Below, piece after piece: positions 9,189-16,640 of a DNA stretch of 64,000 nt. This stretch comes from Butyrivibrio sp. FCS014 (GTDB lineage: Bacteria; Bacillota; Clostridia; Lachnospirales; Lachnospiraceae). The translations under genes and the position numbers were made by a program. A model generated the notes under the pieces. The model was not told the origin of the DNA and did no database searches. It was given only the letters and a program-made list of their open reading frames with translations. Where the stretch lies: positions 682,001 to 746,000 of the forward strand of contig NZ_JAHA01000019.1 of the NCBI RefSeq assembly GCF_000526935.1, read 5' to 3'. How positions within the stretch are numbered: position 1 is the first letter of the stretch; each line of letters opens with the position of its first letter.

Positions 9189-10634
9189 TTATCGATAAGT
9201 CTTTATGTCAAAACTGTTATAGATACAATCTCTTGCCCCGGAAAGGTCTTCAAATATGCCGGCGCTTATCATCTGTACCACCAGGTTACCTATTGCGGTT
9301 CCCTCGATTGGACCGGCGTAAACAGGAAGCCCAAGAGCCCTGGCGGTGAGGCTGTTTAAATACTCGTCCTGACACCCTCCGCCGATTATATTGATGCCGG
9401 TGATTCTTTTCCCGGTTATGTCTTCAAGCTTTCTTACGGTATCCCTGTAGCACAGGGACAGTCCTTTGTAGACGCACTGCATGATCTCTCCTACGCTTTG
9501 GGGCACCGGCATATCTTTCCTTTTGCAGTAGTTTTTTATGGCATCTATCATGCTCTCCGGCGAGAGAAAAGAGTCATCATTGACATCAAGGGCTGCGTCA
9601 AAATCTTCGCAGTTTCTGGCCTCAGCTATAAGGTCCGGAAAACTATAGGTTCTGCCGGTGGAGTAGCTGCTCTTTTTGCCCTGCACATATTCGGTGCCGT
9701 TTAGCTCCCGCCTTATGGACTGGATTATCCAAAGTCCCATTATGTTCTTTAAGAATCTGTATCTGTAGAAGGCGCCGCCCTCATTGGTGAGGTTCTCTTT
9801 TCTTGCTTCCTCGGATATTATGGGATATGCGCTCTCGATTCCAAGAAGGCTCCAGGTCCCGCTGGAAAGATACACGGAAGTCTCATCCCTTGCAGGCACC
9901 GACAAAAAGGCAGATCCCGTGTCGTGGGTTGCGGGAAGAATTACCGTGCTGCTAAAGCCAACCTCTTTGGCGATATCTTCGCTAAGCTCCCCAACTATGG
10001 TTCCCGGAAGTGAAAGCTCTCCAAAGAGTTTTTCCGGAAGCCCCAGTTTATCCAGAAGTGCTTTATCCCAGGTCTTTTCTTTGGCATTCACAAGACCGGT
10101 GCTGGTGGCATTGGTGTACTCCTGTTTTTTGACTTTCGTGAGAAGGAAATCAAGATAGTCCGGGATCATAAGAAGACTCTCTGCTTCCTCTAAGTCTTTT
10201 GGCCTTTCTTTTTTCAGCGCCATGAGCTGGAAGATGGTGTTGAAGGGCTGCCTTTGTATCCCGGTTTTCTCATACAGCTCTTTTTCCGGGATGATCTTAT
10301 AAACTTCCTCTTCCATCCCTTTGGTGCGCCCGTCCCTGTAGGAAACGGGATTTCCTATCATGCGGTCGTCCCTGTCAAGAAGCACAAAGTCCACAGCCCA
10401 GGTGTCGATGCCGATGGTCTTTGGGATCAGGTTCTCTTTTTTGCAGGCTTTAAGCCCATCAAGAACGCCCTGCCAGAGAAACTCCATATCCCAGCACTGA
10501 TGCCCGTCTATAAGGACCTGCCTGTTCTCAAACCTGTGCACTTCCTTAAGATGCATTTTCCCCTGGTCTACCCAGCCTATAATATGCCTTCCGCCGGAAG
10601 CCCCGATATCAATAGCAAGAAAATATTCGTTCAT
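9189..10634 (-). CDS. rhaB: rhamnulokinase
   Basis: A 481-residue FGGY-family sugar kinase that phosphorylates L-rhamnulose. The N-terminal phosphate-1 motif reads AIDIGASGGRH, LPATHDTGSAF is the typical sugar-site loop, and LSSGTWSLLGIE and NIIGGGCQDEYLN belong to the C-terminal ATP-binding lobe. GAGGG precedes the ATG at 10634. It is the first gene of rhaBAD. Its promoter region contains the direct repeats at 10698-10729, so expression is probably activated by the divergent AraC-type protein. Confidence 0.95.
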   Translation of the reverse strand: MNEYFLAIDIGASGGRHIIGWVDQGKMHLKEVHRFENRQVLIDGHQCWDMEFLWQGVLDGLKACKKENLIPKTIGIDTWAVDFVLLDRDDRMIGNPVSYRDGRTKGMEEEVYKIIPEKELYEKTGIQRQPFNTIFQLMALKKERPKDLEEAESLLMIPDYLDFLLTKVKKQEYTNATSTGLVNAKEKTWDKALLDKLGLPEKLFGELSLPGTIVGELSEDIAKEVGFSSTVILPATHDTGSAFLSVPARDETSVYLSSGTWSLLGIESAYPIISEEARKENLTNEGGAFYRYRFLKNIMGLWIIQSIRRELNGTEYVQGKKSSYSTGRTYSFPDLIAEARNCEDFDAALDVNDDSFLSPESMIDAIKNYCKRKDMPVPQSVGEIMQCVYKGLSLCYRDTVRKLEDITGKRITGINIIGGGCQDEYLNSLTARALGLPVYAGPIEGTAIGNLVVQMISAGIFEDLSGARDCIYNSFDIKTYR

Positions 10635-10645
10635 ATTTAACCCTC

Positions 10646-10674
10646 AATACAATTGTCATTTATGATGCTATAAT
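10646..10674 (+). promoter_or_regulatory. extended -10 promoter of the second AraC-type regulator
   Basis: TGCTATAAT at 10666-10674 is an extended -10 box; the -35 region (10646-10651) is poor. Transcription would start near 10681. This supports translation from the ATG at 10753 rather than the in-frame ATG at 10678. Confidence 0.55.
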
Positions 10675-10698
10675 ATTATGCACAAGGTGTGTTTTACA
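10670..10698 (-). promoter_or_regulatory. candidate rhaBAD promoter
   Basis: Minus-strand -10 TATTAT (10670-10675) and weak -35 TGTAAA (10693-10698) with a 17-base spacer. The -10 overlaps the divergent regulator's -10 on the other strand. The -35 abuts the operator repeat starting at 10698, the geometry of activation by a bound AraC-type protein next to RNA polymerase. Confidence 0.5.
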
Positions 10699-10729
10699 GA
10701 ACCTTATCTATTGCAAAATAGAACCTTAT
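10698..10729. promoter_or_regulatory. direct repeat, probable AraC-type operator for rhaBAD
   Basis: AGAACCTTAT occurs at 10698-10707 and again at 10720-10729, exactly 22 bases apart (about two helical turns). Flanking bases also match (A.AGAACCTTAT.T in both). Direct repeats spaced about 21-22 bases are how AraC-family dimers usually bind. The site lies directly upstream of the candidate rhaBAD -35. Confidence 0.65.
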
Positions 10730-10752
10730 TTGACATAAAACGGAGTGAACCT

Positions 10753-11718
10753 ATGAGAGAAGAAATACTGGAGAATCTGTACAGGATAACAGAGGAAGAG
10801 GAGCAGCTTCTTAATGGCAGAAGCTCCATCCAAAAAGAGATCTACACCTCGGAGGACGAGTTTGTTGTTGACAGCAATAAGCTCCTTGAACAGGGCAAGC
10901 TCATCGCCATCCGCCCCCACACCCGGTTTGCCTATTTCCCCGAGCACAGGCACAACTACATTGAAATGATGGTTATACTTAAGGGCAGCATCACCACCAG
11001 GATTGTCGACGGAGATACCCTCACCCTTACACAGGGGGATATTCTCCTTATGAACCGCCATGCCAGACATGAGATAATGCCCAGCGGCAGGGAGGATCTG
11101 GCCCTTAACTTCATAATCCTTCCGGAGTTCTTTACAAGGGGAAGTGCATCCTACGACAAGGAGAACATTCTCCGTGACTTTATCATCTCTTCCCTTTCTG
11201 ATCAAAGGAGGCAGCGGGATTATCTCATCTATCACACCCTTGGCATCATCACGGTGGAAAATCTTATGGAGAACCTCATATGGACTCTTATCAATCATTC
11301 CAACGACATGAACCTGATAATCCTCACCACCATGGACCTCCTTCTCATGAATCTGGCTGCCCTGTCGGCGGATACCCTGAAAGACATGCGCTCCAAGGGC
11401 CAGAACATAACCATCTGTGCCCTGGAGTACATTGATCACAATTACAGAAATGGTACTCTTGAGGAATTTGCCAGTCAAAGCGGCTATACCACTGCATATT
11501 TAAGCCGCCTTCTAAAGAGCTATACGGGATACAATTTCAAACAGCTCCTGCAGCAGAGGAAGCTTCAGCAGGCTGCCTATTATCTCGAGAACACTACGCT
11601 GACCACGGAGCGTATCATTGAGAAGATAGGCTACGAGAACAGTGCTTACTTCTATCGGGTTTTTGAAAAAAAATACGGCTGCTCCCCGCGGGTCTATCGC
11701 AAAAAGCACAGCGAATGA
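10753..11718 (+). CDS. AraC-family regulator, probable rhamnose operon activator
   Basis: A 321-residue protein from the ATG at 10753, chosen because CGGAG lies seven bases upstream and the promoter would start transcription just after the in-frame ATG at 10678. The N-terminal half has a cupin sensor (PEHRHNYIEMMVILKG, LTQGDILLMNRHARHE). The C-terminus has the two helix-turn-helix motifs (LEEFASQSGYTTAYLSRLLKSYTG and TERIIEKIGYENSAYFYRVFEKK). It is divergent from rhaBAD with a two-turn direct repeat between them. By position it is the RhaR/RhaS counterpart, but it is not clearly orthologous to those. Confidence 0.88.
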   Translation: MREEILENLYRITEEEEQLLNGRSSIQKEIYTSEDEFVVDSNKLLEQGKLIAIRPHTRFAYFPEHRHNYIEMMVILKGSITTRIVDGDTLTLTQGDILLMNRHARHEIMPSGREDLALNFIILPEFFTRGSASYDKENILRDFIISSLSDQRRQRDYLIYHTLGIITVENLMENLIWTLINHSNDMNLIILTTMDLLLMNLAALSADTLKDMRSKGQNITICALEYIDHNYRNGTLEEFASQSGYTTAYLSRLLKSYTGYNFKQLLQQRKLQQAAYYLENTTLTTERIIEKIGYENSAYFYRVFEKKYGCSPRVYRKKHSE

Positions 11719-11762
11719 AAAAACGGCATGCAGCCTATATTATATGGCTGCATGCCGTTTTT
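11717..11762. terminator. bidirectional intrinsic terminator
   Basis: A near-perfect hairpin with arms AACGGCATGCAGCC and GGCTGCATGCCGTT, A-run on one side and T-run on the other. It ends both the AraC regulator (plus) and carB (minus). Confidence 0.9.
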
Positions 11763-11795
11763 AATTCTTATCTGATGTTCTCAAAAGAGCTGTCG

Positions 11796-14700
11796 TTAAA
11801 TTTTCGCAATATCTATAAGTTCCAGGCCCTCTTCCGTACCTGCTGCCTCAAGGCTTGTTACCAGCGCTCTTGCAGTATCAAGCGCAGTGATGACATTTAC
11901 TCCGGTCTCAATGGCTGTACGCCTGATTATGAATCCGTCACGGCTCTTGTCTCTTCCCTGGGTAGGAGTATCGATGACAAGGTCGATCTTGTGTCCCAGA
12001 ATAAGGTCGATCACGGTAGGTGATTCCTGGCTGATACGATTTATCTTTCTGGCTTTTACACCGTTCTCATTCAAGGTATCCGCTGTGGATCTGGTGGCGT
12101 AAATGATGTAGCCAAGCTTCTCATAGCGGCGGGCTATCTCAATGACTTCACCCTTATCAGAGTCTTTTACCGTGATGATCATCTGCTTGTACTTGGGCAG
12201 ATTGATGCCGGAACCAAGGAAGGCCTTGTAGAGAGCCTCGTTGAAGCTTCTGCTGATTCCAAGACACTCACCGGTACTCTTCATCTCAGGTCCAAGGCTG
12301 ATCTCGGCGCCCCTTATCTTCTCGAAGGAGAATACGGGCATCTTGATGGCAACATAGTCTGCCTCAGGCTGAAGTCCCGGAGTATATCCCAGGTCTTTGA
12401 GCTTCTTTCCCATCATAACCTCTGCTGCCAGATCTACAATGGGGATTCCCGTAACCTTGCTGATATAGGGCACGGTTCTGGAGGATCTGGGGTTTGCCTC
12501 GATGATGTAAACCTCATCTCCAACAGCTATGAACTGAACGTTTATAAGGCCGATAACGTGAAGGGCCTTGGCAAGTCTTCTGGTGTACTCCGCAATGGTG
12601 TCCTTAACCTTCTGTGAAAGGGATTGGGCAGGATATACGGAAATGGAGTCACCGGAGTGGATTCCGGATCTTTCGATATGCTCCATGATACCCGGGATAA
12701 CGATATCATCGCCGTCGCACACAGCGTCAACCTCTGTCTCGATACCCTGAAGGTACTTGTCCACAAGGATGGGATGATCCTGAGCATATCTGTTGATGAT
12801 GTTCATGAACTCCTCTATCTCCTCATCGGAAAGAGCTATCTGCATGCCCTGTCCTCCAAGTACGTAGGAGGGACGAACAAGAACGGGATATCCAAGGCGG
12901 TTTGCAACTTCCTTGGCTTCCTCTGCCGTATATACCGTGGCGCCCTGGGCACGCTTTATCTGTGTCTCTTCAAGGATCCTGTCAAAGATCTCTCTGTCCT
13001 CCGCCGCATCAACATCCTGGGCGTCGGTACCGTAGATCTTAACGCCCATCTTCATAAGATCCTGAGTGAGCTTGATGGCTGTCTGACCACCGAACTGAAC
13101 CACCGCTCCGTCGGGTTTCTCGAGGCGGACAATGTTCTCAACATCCTCGGGAGTCAGGGGCTCAAAGTAGAGCTTGTCGGCAATGTCAAAGTCCGTGCTG
13201 ACGGTCTCGGGGTTGTTGTTGATAATGATGGTCTCAAAGCCGGCTTTCTTGAAGGCCCAGGTTGCATGAACCGAGCAGTAATCAAACTCGATACCCTGAC
13301 CGATCCTGATGGGACCGGAGCCAAGAACCAGTATCTTTTTCTTTCCTTCGGAAGAATTAAGGGCTGCCTCATCCTCCGAATCAGGACCGTTGTATACCGA
13401 GTAATAGTATGGTGTCTGAGCGGCAAATTCAGCCGCGCAGGTATCAACGATCTTGAAGGTGGCATGTATGTTGTATTCATCCCTGAGGGCCTTAAGAACC
13501 TCCACAGAGAATCTTGTAAATCTGCTTAATACGGTGTCAGGGAACTCCAGACGCTTAGCTTCAAGCATGGTGTCAAAGCTGATGATCTTTCTTGCATCCT
13601 CTATGGTTCCCATCTTGCCGGCACTGTTCTTCTCGCCGATCCTAAGGAGCTTAAGCTCCATCTTTACCAGGGTGTGGAGCTTTTCTATGAACCAGTTGTC
13701 GATCATGGTGATCTCATGGATCTTATCGTGGCTGATACCTCTTGTGAGGGCCTCGGCAATTACCCATATTCTCTGGTCATCAACAACCTCAAGACGCTCT
13801 AAGAGCTCATCGTCATCCAGCTCTGAAAAGTCGTAGCTGGTAAGTGAGTCCACATGCTGCTCCAGGGACCTTATGGCCTTCATCATGGCACCCTCGAAGT
13901 TGGTGCAGATACTCATGACCTCGCCTGTAGCCTTCATCTGTGTGGTAAGGGTTCTCTTGGCTGTAATGAACTTATCAAAAGGGAGCCTTGGGAACTTTAC
14001 AACGCAGTAATCAAGCGTGGGCTCAAAGCTTGCATAGGTCTTTCCTGTAATGGCATTCTTGATCTCATCCAGTGTATATCCAAGGGCGATCTTGGCTGCA
14101 ACCTTGGCGATGGGATATCCCGTAGCCTTACTTGCAAGAGCCGAGGAACGGCTAACTCTGGGGTTAACCTCAATTACACAGTACTCAAAGCTGGTGGGGT
14201 GCAGCGCAAACTGAACGTTACAGCCTCCGGTGATCTTGAGTTCATCAATGATGCTGAGTGCTGCGCTTCTAAGCATCTGATATTCCTTGTCGGAAAGAGT
14301 CTGTGAGGGAGCAACTACGATGGAGTCACCTGTATGTACGCCGACAGGGTCGATGTTCTCCATGTTGCAGACGGTGATGCAGTTTCCGTTGGAATCACGC
14401 ATTACCTCGTACTCTATCTCCTTCCAGCCGGAGATGCAGCGCTCTACAAGAACCTCATTTGCCCTTGAAAGTCTGAGTCCGTTCTTTAAGATCTCCTCGC
14501 ACTCAAGCTGGTTGTGGGCTATTCCGCCGCCGCTTCCTCCCAGAGTGAAGGCAGGACGCAGAACCACGGGGTATCCGATCTGTCTTGCAAAAGCCACGCC
14601 GTCCTCAACGTTGTGAACAACGGTAGATGCCGCTACAGGCTGGCCAAGTTTCTCCATGGTATCCTTGAACTCCTGCCTGTCCTCAGCCTTCCTGATGGTC

Positions 14701-15062
14701 TCAGCTGTTGTTCCAAGAAGCTTAACGTTGTGCTTCTTCAAAAATCCCGACTCATCCAGCTCCATTCCAAGGTTGAGACCTGCCTGGCCTCCAAGGGTTG
14801 GAAGAATGGAATCCGGTTTTTCTTTTTCTATGATCTGTTCCAGGACCTTGACGGTAAGAGGCTCGATGTACACCTCGTCCGCAATGTCCTTGTCTGTCAT
14901 GATGGTAGCGGGGTTGGAGTTTACGAGAACAACCTCAACTCCCTCTTCCTTAAGGGATCTGCAGGCCTGGGTTCCCGCATAGTCAAACTCAGCAGCCTGT
15001 CCGATTACAATGGGTCCTGAACCGATGACCAGAACCTTTTTCACATCTTTATTCTTAGGCAT
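11796..15062 (-). CDS. carB: carbamoyl-phosphate synthase large subunit
   Basis: A 1088-residue enzyme that makes carbamoyl phosphate from bicarbonate, two ATP and ammonia channelled from CarA, for pyrimidine and arginine synthesis. Two homologous halves are visible. The first opens with KVLVIGSGPIVIGQAAEFDY and the second with KILVLGSGPIRIGQGIEFDY near residue 560. Each has an ATP-grasp domain (RPAFTLGGSGGG, RPSYVLGGQGM). The last ~140 residues are the MGS-like allosteric domain (TADTLNENGVKA, DTPTQGRDKSRDGFIIRRTA). Length is normal for the family. AAGGAAGG precedes the start. It lies 130 bases after carA with a hairpin-rich spacer. Confidence 0.97.
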   Translation of the reverse strand: MPKNKDVKKVLVIGSGPIVIGQAAEFDYAGTQACRSLKEEGVEVVLVNSNPATIMTDKDIADEVYIEPLTVKVLEQIIEKEKPDSILPTLGGQAGLNLGMELDESGFLKKHNVKLLGTTAETIRKAEDRQEFKDTMEKLGQPVAASTVVHNVEDGVAFARQIGYPVVLRPAFTLGGSGGGIAHNQLECEEILKNGLRLSRANEVLVERCISGWKEIEYEVMRDSNGNCITVCNMENIDPVGVHTGDSIVVAPSQTLSDKEYQMLRSAALSIIDELKITGGCNVQFALHPTSFEYCVIEVNPRVSRSSALASKATGYPIAKVAAKIALGYTLDEIKNAITGKTYASFEPTLDYCVVKFPRLPFDKFITAKRTLTTQMKATGEVMSICTNFEGAMMKAIRSLEQHVDSLTSYDFSELDDDELLERLEVVDDQRIWVIAEALTRGISHDKIHEITMIDNWFIEKLHTLVKMELKLLRIGEKNSAGKMGTIEDARKIISFDTMLEAKRLEFPDTVLSRFTRFSVEVLKALRDEYNIHATFKIVDTCAAEFAAQTPYYYSVYNGPDSEDEAALNSSEGKKKILVLGSGPIRIGQGIEFDYCSVHATWAFKKAGFETIIINNNPETVSTDFDIADKLYFEPLTPEDVENIVRLEKPDGAVVQFGGQTAIKLTQDLMKMGVKIYGTDAQDVDAAEDREIFDRILEETQIKRAQGATVYTAEEAKEVANRLGYPVLVRPSYVLGGQGMQIALSDEEIEEFMNIINRYAQDHPILVDKYLQGIETEVDAVCDGDDIVIPGIMEHIERSGIHSGDSISVYPAQSLSQKVKDTIAEYTRRLAKALHVIGLINVQFIAVGDEVYIIEANPRSSRTVPYISKVTGIPIVDLAAEVMMGKKLKDLGYTPGLQPEADYVAIKMPVFSFEKIRGAEISLGPEMKSTGECLGISRSFNEALYKAFLGSGINLPKYKQMIITVKDSDKGEVIEIARRYEKLGYIIYATRSTADTLNENGVKARKINRISQESPTVIDLILGHKIDLVIDTPTQGRDKSRDGFIIRRTAIETGVNVITALDTARALVTSLEAAGTEEGLELIDIAKI

Positions 15063-15152
15063 ATGTATAACCTTCCTTTACTTCCTCATGCCGACTACTC
15101 GAAACCGCTTCGCTTGTTTCTCGTTGTCGCGGCGTTCGCCGTATATTCGTCA
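15063..15152 (-). other. hairpin-rich carA-carB spacer
   Basis: Apart from the carB ribosome binding site this spacer contains a short perfect palindrome CGGCG-AA-CGCCG (minus strand) and a GAAAC/GTTTC stem around AAGCGAAGCG. Its base composition differs from the neighbouring genes, and it may be part of a dispersed intergenic repeat. No ORF or known riboswitch was recognised. Confidence 0.4.
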
Positions 15153-15194
15153 AAACATGAAATGCTGAGTGCAAGCACTCCTCATTTCATGTTT
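15153..15194. other. perfect stem-loop overlapping the carA stop codon
   Basis: Outer arms AAACATGAAATG (15153-15164) and CATTTCATGTTT (15183-15194) pair over 12 bases, and inner arms GAGTGC/GCACTC extend the stem. On the minus strand it is followed by only four T residues, so it would be at most a weak terminator. It could reduce carB relative to carA or protect the carA message. Confidence 0.6.
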
Positions 15195-16416
15195 ATTCCT
15201 CATGCATGTCTTCCTTTGACGCACACATCATATCTATGAACCTGTCAAACAGGTAGCTTGAATCCTGTGGTCCCGGGCATGCCTCGGGGTGGAACTGAAC
15301 CGTGAAGATGTTCTTGCCCACATACTTAAGTCCCTCGTTGGTGCCGTCGTTTACATTCACAAAGGCAGGCTCAGCCACCTTCGGGTCAAGGCTGTCTGTA
15401 TCTACCGCGTAGCCGTGGTTCTGGGAAGAAATATAAACTCTTCCGTTCTCCAGATCCTTTACCGGGTGATTGCCTCCTCTGTGGCCGTACTTGAGCTTAT
15501 AGGTGTCAGCCCCTGTTGCCAGAGCCATCAGCTGATGTCCAAGACAAATGGCAAAGATCGGTATATCGGATTCATAGAGCTTTTTGATCTCCTTGATGAT
15601 CTCAGTGCATTCCTTGGGATCTCCCGGGCCGTTGGAAAGCATGATTCCATCGGGCTCATCCGCAAGTATCTCCTCAGCAGTGGTAGTGCTTGGATAGATG
15701 GTAACATCGCATCCCCTGGCAGCCAGCGAAGAAGCAATATTCTTCTTGGCGCCAAAATCAAGAAGCGCCACCTTAAAGCCAAAGCCGTTTAGCTCCTTAA
15801 CGTTGGAGGGCCTCATCTCCCTCTTGGTAAGGTCACCTCTTTTTGCAGCCTCATATTTCTCCCTGTCAAAAGAGGCAGCTCCGGAAAGCGGACCGTTGTC
15901 GGCAAGATCCGTGGTTCCCACGATCACCTGCTTCTCGGTGCAGGACACCCTGCTTACCACATCTCCTGTGGTGTAAGCCTTAAGCTTATCCCTTACATCC
16001 TCATACCTTATATTCTCGTTGGTAGTGATGTATCCGTTCATGGTGCCCTTCTCTCTGAGCAGACGCACCAGCTTTCTTGTATCTATTCCCTCAATTCCCG
16101 GAATCTCGTATTTCTCCAAAAACTCCTGAACTGTGATGTCACATCTGAAGTTTGAAGCCACCTTCGAAAGCTCTCTGACAATCACAGCATCAACCCAGAT
16201 CCTCTCGGACTCCATATCCTCCAGGCATACGCCATAATTACCTATAAGTGGATAGGTCATACACACGGCCTGTCCCGCATAAGACGGATCAGTGAATACC
16301 TCTGTGTAGCCGGCCATAGAGGTGTTGAATACGATCTCACTGACCACATCCTTATCAACACCTATATGCCTGCCCTCAAAGACAGTTCCATCCTCCAAAA
16401 TCAAAAACGCTTTCAT
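15193..16416 (-). CDS. carA: carbamoyl-phosphate synthase small (glutaminase) subunit
   Basis: A 407-residue glutamine amidotransferase that feeds ammonia to CarB. The N-terminal CPSase small-chain domain begins MKAFLILEDGTVFEG and contains FNTSMAGYTEVFTDPSY. The C-terminal class I glutaminase has the nucleophile cysteine in FAICLGHQ and the histidine/glutamate pair in FHPEACPGP. The frame extends to a TTG at 16434, but GGAGG lies correctly before the ATG at 16416. It lies 224 bases after purL with a large inverted-repeat structure in between, and carB follows. Confidence 0.95.
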   Translation of the reverse strand: MKAFLILEDGTVFEGRHIGVDKDVVSEIVFNTSMAGYTEVFTDPSYAGQAVCMTYPLIGNYGVCLEDMESERIWVDAVIVRELSKVASNFRCDITVQEFLEKYEIPGIEGIDTRKLVRLLREKGTMNGYITTNENIRYEDVRDKLKAYTTGDVVSRVSCTEKQVIVGTTDLADNGPLSGAASFDREKYEAAKRGDLTKREMRPSNVKELNGFGFKVALLDFGAKKNIASSLAARGCDVTIYPSTTTAEEILADEPDGIMLSNGPGDPKECTEIIKEIKKLYESDIPIFAICLGHQLMALATGADTYKLKYGHRGGNHPVKDLENGRVYISSQNHGYAVDTDSLDPKVAEPAFVNVNDGTNEGLKYVGKNIFTVQFHPEACPGPQDSSYLFDRFIDMMCASKEDMHEE

Positions 16417-16465
16417 ATATCCTACTTCCTCCAAACTACTTTTATAACCGTACGGCGCTCTTTGT

Positions 16466-16626
16466 GGGAATATCCGGCTAAAATTTTGTGAACCTTGCGA
16501 TTTTTTATGCTACGGAGATGAGACCTGGTTATCGTAAGTGCCTATGCACGAAACGATAACCGCTTAGGGCTCATCGGAGTGTTCAGCATAACATGAGCAA
16601 GGGCGCAAATTTTAGCCCTGATTCCC
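16466..16626. other. ~160-base nested inverted repeat in the carA leader
   Basis: Successive arms pair almost end to end. GGGAAT and GGCTAAAATTT (16466-16486) pair with AAATTTTAGCC and ATTCCC (16607-16626). CCTTGC/GCAAGG and TATGCT/AGCATA follow (16493-16511 with 16585-16602), then GATGAG/CTCATC, then a 9-base perfect GGTTATCGT/ACGATAACC (16527-16535 with 16553-16561), and last GTGC/GCAC closing a four-base CTAT loop. No T-run follows on either strand, so it is not a simple terminator. It could be a leader RNA controlling carAB or a mobile palindromic element. Confidence 0.75.
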
Positions 16627-16640
16627 CAAAAGCGTACTCA

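Noticed and set aside
12624..13529. 301-codon open frame on the plus strand
   Set aside because: It lies entirely antisense to carB, has no family motif or ribosome binding site, and reflects the codon bias of the real gene.
16466..16626. tRNA or rRNA-like gene
   Set aside because: The fold is one long hairpin without a cloverleaf or the conserved tRNA loop sequences.
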